Assembly: GCA_017526785.1 (NCBI GenBank)
Contig: JAFXQV010000036.1
Coordinates: 1 to 64,000 of the forward strand
Reading direction: 5' to 3'
DNA: 64,000 bases
Source of the DNA: Oscillibacter sp.
GTDB lineage: Bacteria > Bacillota > Clostridia > Oscillospirales > Oscillospiraceae
Within the stretch, counting starts at the first letter, position 1, and every line of letters begins with the position of its first letter. This document shows positions 8,922-16,124 of this stretch, one piece after another. The notes below the pieces were generated by a model, which searched no databases, was not told where the DNA came from, and worked only from the letters and a program-made list of their open reading frames with translations. A program made the position numbers and the translations under genes.

Positions 8922-9866
8922 ATGAACTTTTTCCGGCGCGCGGGCGTCCTGTTGCTGGCGTTGCTGTTCACGCTGTCGTGGGTTCCGGTTCCGGCGCGCG
9001 CCGCCGACCCCGAAGCCGAATTCCGGTCAATCCTCATCCGGAATATTGAACAGTTCGCGGACGGCGGCGGCTACTATACCAAGAAGGAGTACAACCCGCT
9101 CTTTGTCCGCACTGCGTGGGACGGCATGGAGCAGGCTCTGTCGTTGCCGGACGGGTACCCGGTATGGGACTTGTCGGTATTGCGCCCGTCGTTCTGTTCG
9201 GAGGCGTGCTACATGGCGCTGTTGAAGGCGCTGTCGGACTGGGACACAAACCGCGTCATTTCCCCGGCGGCGTGGCGGAATCTGAAGCCGTACACCGTCG
9301 AGGGGACGGCGTGGCCTGTGCAGTCGGACGGCGAGGGCTGCTGGGGACGCGCCAACGCGAACGGCCCCGGATTCGCGGTGCTGGCGGCGCGTCTGGGAGC
9401 CGGGACAAACTTCTATATTGGCAGTCGTGACGAGTACCGGACGGCCGCCGCGTACTGGGAACGCTGGGAGAGCGTCCGCAAGGGCGACTTTCTGAAACTC
9501 TTCTGGAATCGCCACATCGGCGCGGACGAAACCGCCTCCGAGAGCGGCCATATGGTCATTTTCCTGAACCGCACGAAGTCGACGCTCAACGGAAAGCGGG
9601 ACGACATTATCACGTACTGGTCATCGAACGGTTCCGGGACGAATCCAAACGGCGGCTACGGAATCACGACCTGCCGGGCGTCGAAGATTTACCGGGCAGT
9701 CCGGACGCGGATTACAAACCCGGCGGCGTTCGACCGCGCCACGGAAATTCCGCCGCTGTCGCGGGACGCATGGTTATGCGCGCTGGAGAGTTCGCGGCGC
9801 GGCACGGTCACGGAATTGAAAACGGCGATATCCGGCGGCGTGGTCGAATGGGACTGGCCGTACTGA
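8922..9866 (+). CDS. Exported protein, possible papain/NlpC-like fold
   Basis: The 314-residue protein starts with a clear signal peptide (MNFFRRAG, hydrophobic core, then PVPARA-A cleavage near residue 27), so it acts outside the membrane. I do not recognise the family with certainty. Visible marks are PSFCSEACYMALLKAL, a tract GCWGRANANGPGFAVLAARLG, then GDFLKLFWNR and ESGHMVIFLN, and finally YWSSNG. A Cys at a helix start, followed by G-D and S-G-H-M/V-V-I, recalls the Cys-His arrangement of NlpC/P60 or related papain-fold amidases. That is inference only. The start ATG 8922 follows GGGGAGGCGGAGA. The gene is 52 bases after rnc and convergent with an NlpC/P60 gene. Confidence 0.7.
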   Translation: MNFFRRAGVLLLALLFTLSWVPVPARAADPEAEFRSILIRNIEQFADGGGYYTKKEYNPLFVRTAWDGMEQALSLPDGYPVWDLSVLRPSFCSEACYMALLKALSDWDTNRVISPAAWRNLKPYTVEGTAWPVQSDGEGCWGRANANGPGFAVLAARLGAGTNFYIGSRDEYRTAAAYWERWESVRKGDFLKLFWNRHIGADETASESGHMVIFLNRTKSTLNGKRDDIITYWSSNGSGTNPNGGYGITTCRASKIYRAVRTRITNPAAFDRATEIPPLSRDAWLCALESSRRGTVTELKTAISGGVVEWDWPY

Positions 9867-9883
9867 CGTATTTCCAACAAAAG

Positions 9884-9915
9884 CGCCGCCCCGATAAACA
9901 CGGGACGGCGTTGCA
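9884..9915. terminator. Shared terminator between convergent genes
   Basis: CGCCGCCCCG (9884-9893) pairs with CGGGACGGCG (9901-9910). The minus strand continues with TTTTG and the plus strand with TTGCATTT, so the hairpin can end both convergent transcripts, more convincingly the minus one. Confidence 0.7.
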
Positions 9916-9926
9916 TTTATGATTCA

Positions 9927-10850
9927 TTACACCAGACGCAGACCGCCGATGTAGTAACGGCTGTGATAGGAACTGTTCAGGGTTCCGTAAGTCACCTTGC
10001 GGCTGGAGGAGGAGGCGTGAATAAACTGATTGTTGCCGATGTAGATGGCGACATGGGAGGCGGCCTTGCCTCTGGCTACTTTCGGGTCACGGAAAAACAC
10101 GAGGTCTCCGGCGCGGAGCGCGGAACGACTGTAGATTTTGGTACCCTTGCCGCTTGTCCACTGGCCGGAGGCGCTGTGCGGGAGGCTGATACCGAACTGA
10201 CGCATAACAAGCATCGTGAAGCCGGAGCAGTCCACCGAGCGGGAGGACGCGCCGCCGTAGACGTAACGCACGCCCAGATAGCGCTTGGCGGCGGCGACAA
10301 CGGCATTGCTCCCGGACGCGGAGGAAACGCCCGTGATGGAAGAAACGCTGGTCAGGTTGAGGTAGTCACTGCGGATGTAGCCCTCCGTGCCGTACTGGCA
10401 ACGCACGAGATACCAGCCGTCGTAGCAGGCCAGCACCGTAACATAGGCCTTGTTTTCGATAGTGTTCAGAATGTCGGACTCGTCGGAGGGGGTGTAATAG
10501 ACGCACACGCCCTCGGTATTCACCTGCGCACGCGCCTCAAACTCTCCGTTTTCGAGTTCTTCGAGATAGTTCGCGGAAACATAACCGGTCTTTCCCTCAT
10601 AGGCTACCTTGAACCAGTCCTCTTCGGTACGCTCAATCAGCGCGAGCGTGTTGCCCTTGTCCAGATTCATCACGACGGCGGAATCCGTGGTGGGGTACTC
10701 GCGCATATTCAGGGCGTTCCCGGTGGTCTTGGCAAGGCCAACAGCCAGTTCGTCAGCGGCGGCGAATCCGGATAACATCGCGGCGGTGGCGGCGGAAATC
10801 ACGAACACGCGAGCCGCTTTGCAGGGAAAGTGTATCATAAGATATTTCAT
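9927..10850 (-). CDS. Secreted SH3-SH3-NlpC/P60 peptidoglycan hydrolase
   Basis: The 307-residue protein has an N-terminal hydrophobic export signal (about 1-32), two bacterial SH3 domains (about 35-97 and 107-167) and a C-terminal NlpC/P60 domain (about 180-307). The catalytic Cys208 is in RSVDCSGF, His266 in ASHVAIYIG, with a further polar His278 in QFIHAS. Such enzymes cut D-Glu/iso-Gln to diamino-acid bonds in the wall, with SH3 domains holding the wall. The AAAGG site abuts the first ATG, so the ATG 12 bases downstream (10838) may be the true start. It probably shares a transcript with the upstream small gene. Confidence 0.93.
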   Translation of the reverse strand: MKYLMIHFPCKAARVFVISAATAAMLSGFAAADELAVGLAKTTGNALNMREYPTTDSAVVMNLDKGNTLALIERTEEDWFKVAYEGKTGYVSANYLEELENGEFEARAQVNTEGVCVYYTPSDESDILNTIENKAYVTVLACYDGWYLVRCQYGTEGYIRSDYLNLTSVSSITGVSSASGSNAVVAAAKRYLGVRYVYGGASSRSVDCSGFTMLVMRQFGISLPHSASGQWTSGKGTKIYSRSALRAGDLVFFRDPKVARGKAASHVAIYIGNNQFIHASSSSRKVTYGTLNSSYHSRYYIGGLRLV

Positions 10851-10914
10851 CCTTTCATGTCTTGAAGCGTGGTAAATGGGTCTGGGGTCGAACCCCGGCC
10901 TCCGCCCGACGGGA

Positions 10915-11256
10915 TTACCTTCCCTTCAAAGCGCGGTCAAGCCATACATAGGCGAAATCCATTGCGGTGTAGAGGTTTTCCTTCTCGCCCTTCTTAATCA
11001 CGCGGTCGCGGGACTTGGCGTCCAGTTCCGTGGACTGGAGCTGGATGGAAATCTTGGTGGCGACGTTCAGGGACTGGTCGGCGTCGGGGGGCGCGGAAGC
11101 GTCCGGCTTCTTCGGTTCCATGCGGGTGGTTTCCATGACTTGCATCATGACAATATAGGGGTCGGCCATGGAGCCGTAATAAATCAGGTTGCCGGAGCGG
11201 CGGAGGGGATGTCCCCGGTAGACGAGGCCTTCTTTCTTCGGTTTGCCGCTTGCCAT
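10915..11256 (-). CDS. Conserved-looking small cytoplasmic protein, unknown function
   Basis: A 113-residue basic protein with no signal peptide or membrane segment. I do not recognise a named family. The N-terminal block GLVYRGHPLRRSGNLIYYGSMADPYIVMMQV is the most structured part and looks like a beta-rich fold. A charged linker and a C-terminal helix (YTAMDFAYVWLDRAL) follow. It has its own consensus promoter and lies between the sigE operon and an exported cell-wall hydrolase, so a sporulation or envelope role is possible but unproven. Confidence 0.8.
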   Translation of the reverse strand: MASGKPKKEGLVYRGHPLRRSGNLIYYGSMADPYIVMMQVMETTRMEPKKPDASAPPDADQSLNVATKISIQLQSTELDAKSRDRVIKKGEKENLYTAMDFAYVWLDRALKGR

Positions 11257-11291
11257 GTGATGAACAACTCCCTTGCAACTTTTGTAACCGG

Positions 11292-11320
11292 ATTGTAACA
11301 GTTTTGTTTTGATTTGTCAA
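11292..11320 (-). promoter_or_regulatory. Promoter of the 113-residue protein gene
   Basis: On the minus strand TTGACA (11320-11315), a 17-base spacer and TACAAT (11297-11292) precede the gene starting at 11256. The remaining gene-free stretch 11321-11517 is AT-rich with no clear feature beyond the hairpin at 11518-11551. Confidence 0.8.
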
Positions 11321-11517
11321 TCTCTGTTTTGCCCACAAAATGACAGAAATATTCTGGCGATTCTTGTGTCAATTGTGCAAAATATCCAAAAGTGGCGGAA
11401 ATCCGCGTAAAATGGAAGTTTTTCACAGAGCAAAATGCCGGAAATTTTGTCACTGTTTGTCATCTTTTGTAATTTCTGCCAGAAACAAATTGTTACCATT
11501 TCGAGAGGTAGGAAATT

Positions 11518-11551
11518 GCCGATTCCCGTTTAACAGGTAACAGGAATCGGC
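11518..11551 (-). terminator. Hairpin after sigE
   Basis: GCCGATTCC (11518-11526) and GGAATCGGC (11543-11551) form a 9-bp stem just beyond the sigE stop. There is only AATTT, not a real T tract, on the minus strand, so this is a weak terminator candidate. Confidence 0.5.
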
Positions 11552-11564
11552 GTGGCGGAAATAT

Positions 11565-12266
11565 TCAGGAAAGGCGCAGAATTTCCTTTTTCAGGCGCGA
11601 AATAATGCGCTTTTCCAGTCTGGAAATGTAGGATTGCGAAATGCCCAGCACGTCGGCCACTTCCTTTTGTGTGCGTTCCCGCCCGCCGCCGAGGCCGAAA
11701 CGCATGGTGATAATCTGCCGTTCCCGGGGCGGTAACAGTCCGATGGCGTGAAACAGCAATTCCCTGTCCACGTCCTCTTCAATCGGCCGCATGACGATAT
11801 CGGCTTCCGTGCCGAGTACGTCCGAAAGTAGCAGCTCGTTACCGTCCCAATCGGTATTGAGCGGCTCGTCGAAGGAAATTTCCCCCTTGCGGCAGGCGTT
11901 CTTTCGCAGGTACATGAGAATCTCGTTTTCGATACAGCGGGAGGCGTACGTCGCCAGCTTGATATTTTTTTCGGCGCGGTAGGTGCCGACCGCCTTAATA
12001 AGCCCGATTGTCCCGATGGAGATTAAATCCTCGATGTTGATTCCGGTATTCTCGAAGCGCCGGGCGATGTAGACCACCAGCCGGAGATTGTGTTCAATCA
12101 GTTCCTGTCGCGCTTCCTCTTCCGTGGCACGTTCCAACAGTTCCGCCTCCCTTTCCCGGCTCAAAGGCAGTGGCAGGGTGTCACTGCCGCCGATATAGTG
12201 AATGTCCGCGTCCGTCTGTCCCAGCAGACGCCGCGCCATGTCCCGCATTGCCTCGAACATCCTCAT
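11565..12266 (-). CDS. sigE: Sporulation sigma factor SigE (pro-sigma-E)
   Basis: The 233-residue protein is the mother-cell sigma factor of early sporulation, made as an inactive precursor. The N-terminal about 25 residues are the amphipathic pro-peptide, ending near [12 protein letters not shown]. Region 2 contains [34 protein letters not shown] and the [19 protein letters not shown] helix. Region 4 ends with [20 protein letters not shown] place the start at ATG 12266 because GGAAAGG lies 9 bases upstream of it; the ATG at 12275 touches that site. The gene overlaps spoIIGA, whose product cleaves the pro-peptide. Confidence 0.95.
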   Translation of the reverse strand: MRMFEAMRDMARRLLGQTDADIHYIGGSDTLPLPLSREREAELLERATEEEARQELIEHNLRLVVYIARRFENTGINIEDLISIGTIGLIKAVGTYRAEKNIKLATYASRCIENEILMYLRKNACRKGEISFDEPLNTDWDGNELLLSDVLGTEADIVMRPIEEDVDRELLFHAIGLLPPRERQIITMRFGLGGGRERTQKEVADVLGISQSYISRLEKRIISRLKKEILRLS

Positions 12267-13092
12267 AACGCGCATCCTTTCCGATGATTTCCCCGCCCCA
12301 AAGCGCCGTGTAGCCGCGCCCCAAGTCCGTGGGCGACAGCGCCAGACGGAGGCCGTCGTAACGCGTCCCGGCGATTTCCGCCCAGTCGCTCTCGACGCTC
12401 AGGAGCAGTCCGGCGGGGACGCCGACGGCGTGGTAGGGCAACAGGCGGGGGCGCAGGGACGGCAGACACTTCATGCACGGTTCCAGCAAGTCCGGCGGAT
12501 TCCGCAGGGCGTCGCGTGTCAGGAACGCCGGAAAGAGCTGTCCCAGAATTTCCGGCGAAAGTACCAAAACCGGCTGGCCGCCGTCGGTCAATGTGTTGCC
12601 GCTGTCGTGGAGTGCGGTCAACTCCGCGACGCGTCCGCCGACGCGGACGCGTACCGGGAACAGCTTCCCGGAGGCGTGGCCGCGCGCGGCAGTCCGGAAG
12701 AACACCGCCAGCAGGAGCCACGCCCCCAGCGCCGCGAATAGAAACGTTGCCGCGTCGGTACCCGTCGCGCCCGTGAACAGGTTCAGAGCCAGTACCGCCC
12801 CGGCAAGTACGCAGGATACCGTGAAAAACAACAGCGTCAGCCGCCCCAGTTTATCTTCCCGCCCAAAGGCAATCAGGCACAGCCCGACGCCGACGGCACA
12901 TTTCACGGGTGCGGCCGTCAGGAAGTCCCAGCCGGGGAGCCACACCGCCGCCGCGTACAGCCCGCCCGCGCAGGACGCTACCAGACACGGCACCGCGCGG
13001 GGCGAAAGTCCGGCAAGCCGCGCCGTGATGAGCAACAGCAGACAGTCCGTGACCGCGTTCAGGAGAAACACACTGTCTATGTAAACAACCGT
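12181..13092 (-). CDS. spoIIGA: Sigma-E processing peptidase SpoIIGA
   Basis: SpoIIGA is the membrane aspartic protease that removes the SigE pro-peptide. The first about 150 residues form several hydrophobic helices starting [20 protein letters not shown]. The soluble half carries the catalytic motif in [12 protein letters not shown] and the conserved LLPYHAVG block. Homologues begin M-x-x-Y-x-D; the codon here at that place is ACG (13092-13090), preceded by AAGGGGG at normal spacing. No ATG, GTG or TTG lies in frame between the promoter and this point. The 3' end overlaps sigE by 86 bases. The function is secure, the start codon is not. Confidence 0.88.
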   Translation of the reverse strand, partial: TVVYIDSVFLLNAVTDCLLLLITARLAGLSPRAVPCLVASCAGGLYAAAVWLPGWDFLTAAPVKCAVGVGLCLIAFGREDKLGRLTLLFFTVSCVLAGAVLALNLFTGATGTDAATFLFAALGAWLLLAVFFRTAARGHASGKLFPVRVRVGGRVAELTALHDSGNTLTDGGQPVLVLSPEILGQLFPAFLTRDALRNPPDLLEPCMKCLPSLRPRLLPYHAVGVPAGLLLSVESDWAEIAGTRYDGLRLALSPTDLGRGYTALWGGEIIGKDARYEDVRGNAGHGAASAGTDGRGHSLYRRQ

Positions 13093-13114
13093 GACAACCG
13101 CCCCCTTGACTGCT

Positions 13115-13148
13115 ATTATAGCCCGCGGCGCGCGGAAAAGCGGTCGAA
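13115..13148 (-). promoter_or_regulatory. spoIIG promoter with a probable Spo0A box
   Basis: TATAAT lies at 13120-13115 on the minus strand. TTCGACC (13148-13142), a 6/7 match to the Spo0A box TTCGACA, lies 21 bases upstream of it. In Bacillus subtilis the spoIIG promoter likewise pairs a Spo0A box with an over-long spacer. The predicted transcript would begin just upstream of the AAGGGGG binding site. Confidence 0.65.
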
Positions 13149-13158
13149 AAGTGGCGGC

Positions 13159-13199
13159 AAAAAGAATCCCCCGTTTCCGCGCGGAGAACGGGGAGATTC
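13159..13199 (-). terminator. Strong rho-independent terminator
   Basis: On the minus strand GAATC-t-CCCCGTT pairs with AACGGGG-g-GATTC and is followed by TTTTT (13163-13159). It starts three bases after the stop of the small gene at 13202-13357 and separates it from the spoIIG promoter. Confidence 0.88.
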
Positions 13200-13201
13200 C
13201 T

Positions 13202-13357
13202 TTACTGGATGTGTTCCTCACAGAAGTTGTCCAGCACCCGGAAGCCCATTTCCCCGGGTTCGGCCACAGGGAAACGCGCTATCGTCGCCGGGTCGTAGAG
13301 CGGGCAGAGCCGTTTTTCGGGTTCCAGCCGCAGGACAGGCGTCTTGTCATTCGGCAA
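13202..13357 (-). CDS. Small protein of 51 residues, unknown
   Basis: A short open frame begins with TTG at 13357 behind GGAGG (13370-13366) at 8 bases spacing and ends with TAA at 13204-13202. A strong terminator follows three bases later, which is the best evidence that this is a real gene. The product begins MPNDKTPVLRLEPEKRLC and ends VLDNFCEEHIQ. It is charged and soluble with two cysteines, and I recognise no family. It is upstream of spoIIGA on the same strand but separated from it by the terminator. An in-frame GTG lies three codons earlier. Confidence 0.65.
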   Translation of the reverse strand: MPNDKTPVLRLEPEKRLCPLYDPATIARFPVAEPGEMGFRVLDNFCEEHIQ

Positions 13358-13436
13358 CGCGACCACCTCCGCCGATAGTCTGTGCCAGTCCGGCGGATAT
13401 ATGAACGGGAACGCCGCATTTTTTGATTTTTGAGGC

Positions 13437-13465
13437 TTTACAGCACTGGTAAAAAGTGATATACT
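13437..13465 (+). promoter_or_regulatory. Promoter of the minD-mgsA-hisS-aspS-larC run
   Basis: TTTACA (13437-13442), a 17-base spacer and TATACT (13460-13465) lie 48 bases before the minD-like start. The surrounding sequence is AT-rich, in contrast to flanking genes. Bases 13358-13436 hold nothing else I can identify. Confidence 0.75.
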
Positions 13466-13513
13466 ATGATTTGATTTTGTTCCGCGATTTTAGTAAATAA
13501 ATGGGGGTTCGGG

Positions 13514-14251
13514 ATGCCACATCAAGGTATCTGTATCGGCTTTGTGTCGGGCAAGGGCGGCACGGGAAAAACGTCCCTTGTCGCGGGAATCGGTGCCGCG
13601 CTGGCCGAAGCCGGAAAACGTACGTTGTGCGTGGACTGTGACACCGAATTCCGGAACTTAGACCTTGTCATGGGGCTGACGGAACAATCTCTGATGGACT
13701 TCACGGACGTTGCCGCCGGACGCTGTACGCTGGAGGAAGCCGCCACGGAACATCCGGCGCGGCCGGGACTGTTTCTGTTAAACGCGCCTGTCCCGGGCGG
13801 CGAATCCGTCACAGAACTTGAGATGAATGCCCTTGCCGCACACATCCGGGAATACTTTGATTTCTGCCTCATGGACGCCCCGTCCGGCATGGGGGACGGT
13901 TTCCGGCTCGTCACCGGAGCCGCGAACCGTGTTCTGCTGGTCGCGGAGATGAGTCCGTTATCCGTGCGGAACGCCCAGCGGGTCGTGACGGAGTTGGACG
14001 CGTTCGACGCGCGGCTGATAGTCAACCGCGTGCGGCTTTCGCCGTTCCGCCGCCCCGAACTCACAATTGACGATATCATGGACAATATCGGCCTGCCGCT
14101 GGCCGGACTGGTGCCGGAGGACGACGCCGTGTCCAAAGCGCTCTGTCGCGGGGCGCTCGTCAAGCCGGACAGCGCGGCGGGGCGCGCCTGCCGCAATATC
14201 GCCCGGCGTATCGGCGGGGAGTATGTCCCGCTGCCCCGGATATACCGCTAA
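13514..14251 (+). CDS. minD: MinD/ParA-family P-loop ATPase
   Basis: The 245-residue protein has the deviant Walker A motif SGKGGTGKTSL with the signature lysine, the switch I-type DCDTEFRNLDLVMGL and the Walker B-like FCLMDAPSGMG. These identify a MinD-type ATPase that positions the division septum. The neighbouring mgsA is also found after min genes in Clostridia. It lacks the amphipathic C-terminal helix by which MinD binds the membrane, ending instead in EYVPLPRIYR, and no minC or minE is in the window. It could therefore be a MinD relative with another role. The binding site upstream is weak (GGGGG). Confidence 0.85.
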   Translation: MPHQGICIGFVSGKGGTGKTSLVAGIGAALAEAGKRTLCVDCDTEFRNLDLVMGLTEQSLMDFTDVAAGRCTLEEAATEHPARPGLFLLNAPVPGGESVTELEMNALAAHIREYFDFCLMDAPSGMGDGFRLVTGAANRVLLVAEMSPLSVRNAQRVVTELDAFDARLIVNRVRLSPFRRPELTIDDIMDNIGLPLAGLVPEDDAVSKALCRGALVKPDSAAGRACRNIARRIGGEYVPLPRIYR

Positions 14252-14297
14252 CATTATCAAGAAGAATCACAACGCCACGTTGAGGAGGGACGTTTGA

Positions 14298-14711
14298 ATG
14301 AATATTGCGCTAATGGCACATGACAACAGAAAAGAACTGATGGTGCAATTCTGCACCGCCTACGCGGGGATTCTGTCCCAGCATAACCTCTACGCCACGA
14401 ACACCACCGGACACCAGATTTCCGACGCCACCGGACTGCACGTCCATTGCTTCCTGACCTACGCCCACGGCGGAAATCAGCAGATTGGGGCGCGGATTGC
14501 CTATAACGAGTTCGACATGGTGCTTTTCTTCAACGACCCCACACAAACCAACATGGCGGGCGAAGTCAGCTACATTTCCCGCCTGTGCGACGCGAGTAAT
14601 ATTCCGTTTGCCAGCAACATCGCCACGGCGGAAATGCTGGTGTTAGGTCTGGCGCGGGGCGACTTGGACTGGCGGAGCATTGTAAACCCGTCCACGCGTC
14701 CGATTGCCTGA
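14298..14711 (+). CDS. Methylglyoxal synthase homologue with altered active site
   Basis: The 137-residue protein aligns with MgsA, which converts dihydroxyacetone phosphate to methylglyoxal. Conserved parts are ALMAHDNRKELM, the TTGH phosphate loop, QQIGARIAYNE, IPFASNIATAEMLVLGL and the end DLDWRSIV. Three key positions differ from active MgsA. The catalytic acid of GGDQQ (Asp71 in E. coli) is Asn here (GGNQQ). The PHxPD segment with His98 and Asp101 is replaced by TNMAGEV. The SGPxGG stretch is TYAHGG. It may be inactive, or act on another phosphate ligand or as a sensor. A GGAGGGA site sets the start, and hisS follows 19 bases later. Confidence 0.85.
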   Translation: MNIALMAHDNRKELMVQFCTAYAGILSQHNLYATNTTGHQISDATGLHVHCFLTYAHGGNQQIGARIAYNEFDMVLFFNDPTQTNMAGEVSYISRLCDASNIPFASNIATAEMLVLGLARGDLDWRSIVNPSTRPIA

Positions 14712-14730
14712 CCGCCCGAAAGGAGTTATT

Positions 14731-16095
14731 ATGCCCACTGTAAAGCCCCGGACGCTGTCCGGCTTCATGGAACTGCTTCCCGCCCCGCAACGGCAGATGG
14801 AGCGCATATTAGACAGCCTCCGCCGTACGTACGCCCTCTACGGCTTCACGCCGCTGGACACGCCGTTAATGGAAGCGGCGGAAGTCCTGCTTGCCAAGGG
14901 CGGCGGCGAGACCGAAAAGCAAATCTACCGCTTCCAGAAGGGCGACGCCGATTTAGCGTTACGGTTTGATTTAACCGTCCCGCTGGCGAAATATGTCGCC
15001 CTGCACAGCCACGAGTTGTCGTTCCCGTTCCGGCGCTACCAAATCGGGAAAGTCTACCGCGGCGAACGCGCACAGCGCGGGCGTTTCCGCGAATTTTATC
15101 AGGCCGACATCGACATTATCGGAGACGGTACGCTGTCCGTCGTCAACGAGGCGGAGATTCCCGCCATTATCTACCGGACTTTCTCCGCGTTAGGCCTGCA
15201 ACGCTTCCACATCCGCGTCAACAACCGCAAGATTCTGAACGGCTTCTACGCCCTGCTGGGTCTCACGGAGAAATCCGGCGACATCATGCGCACCGTCGAC
15301 AAGCTGGACAAAATCGGCGCGGAAAAAGTCCGGGCGATTCTCACGGACGATTTCGCGGTAGAGCCGGAAAAGGTCGACAAAATTTTAACGTTCCTGTCCC
15401 TGTCGGACGGGGACGCGGACAGCGCCGCCGTACTCGACGCGCTGGAAGCCTGCCGGGGACAAAATCCGCTCTTCGACACGGGTCTTGACGAACTGCGGAC
15501 GGTCGTCCGGTATCTGGACAGTTTCGGCGTCCCCGCCGGACACTTCAAGGTTGATTTGACCATTGCCCGGGGTCTCGACTACTATACCGGAACCGTTTAC
15601 GAAACCACGCTGGACGAGTTCCCCGAAATCGGCTCCGTATGTTCCGGCGGACGCTACGACAATTTGGCCGAATACTACACCGACCGCAAACTCCCCGGCG
15701 TGGGCATTTCCATTGGCCTGACGCGCCTGTTTTTCATTCTACAGGAAAAGGGACTGCTCAACGACGAACTCCCCACCGCCCCCGCCGATGTGCTGATACT
15801 GCCCATGACGGAGGATTTGTCCCCGGCTATCGCGCTGGCGACCATGTTCCGGGAAAACGGCGTCCGGGCGCAACTCTATTGCGAGGGCGGCAAGTTCAAA
15901 AAGAAAGTCGGCTACGCCGACAAACTCCGCATTCCGTACGCGGTGTTCATGGGGGAGGATGAAATTCGCGACGGCGTCGTGACGTGCAAGGACATGTCGA
16001 CGGGCGGACAGACGACGCTCCCCGCCGCCGACACGCTGGAACGTATCAAGGCGGGTCTCGTGCAACGCGAATCCGGGCGGATTATTCTGGGATAA
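14731..16095 (+). CDS. hisS: Histidyl-tRNA synthetase
   Basis: A 454-residue class II synthetase that charges tRNA-His. Motif 2 lies around FRRYQIGKVYRGERAQRGRFREFYQADIDIIG. The histidine-specific signatures are RGLDYYTGTVYE and GGRYDNL, with motif 3 at GVGISIGLTRLF. The anticodon-binding domain fills the last about 100 residues. The adenylate region reads LRFDLTVPLAKYVA rather than LRPEGT, a form also seen in other bacteria and eukaryotes. AAAGGAG at 14719-14725 fixes ATG 14731. I see no T-box leader; the gene appears co-transcribed with mgsA and aspS. Confidence 0.96.
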   Translation: MPTVKPRTLSGFMELLPAPQRQMERILDSLRRTYALYGFTPLDTPLMEAAEVLLAKGGGETEKQIYRFQKGDADLALRFDLTVPLAKYVALHSHELSFPFRRYQIGKVYRGERAQRGRFREFYQADIDIIGDGTLSVVNEAEIPAIIYRTFSALGLQRFHIRVNNRKILNGFYALLGLTEKSGDIMRTVDKLDKIGAEKVRAILTDDFAVEPEKVDKILTFLSLSDGDADSAAVLDALEACRGQNPLFDTGLDELRTVVRYLDSFGVPAGHFKVDLTIARGLDYYTGTVYETTLDEFPEIGSVCSGGRYDNLAEYYTDRKLPGVGISIGLTRLFFILQEKGLLNDELPTAPADVLILPMTEDLSPAIALATMFRENGVRAQLYCEGGKFKKKVGYADKLRIPYAVFMGEDEIRDGVVTCKDMSTGGQTTLPAADTLERIKAGLVQRESGRIILG

Positions 16096-16124
16096 GTTAC
16101 CGAAAAGGGAAAGGATATGTTTGC

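Noticed and set aside
10875-10905. tRNA T-arm-like hairpin (GGGGTCGAACCCC)
   Set aside because: No acceptor, D or anticodon arms can be drawn around it on either strand. One flank is coding sequence of the upstream gene.
14252-14730. T-box or other leader upstream of hisS
   Set aside because: hisS follows the mgsA relative by only 19 bases. No leader, specifier loop or antiterminator can be placed.
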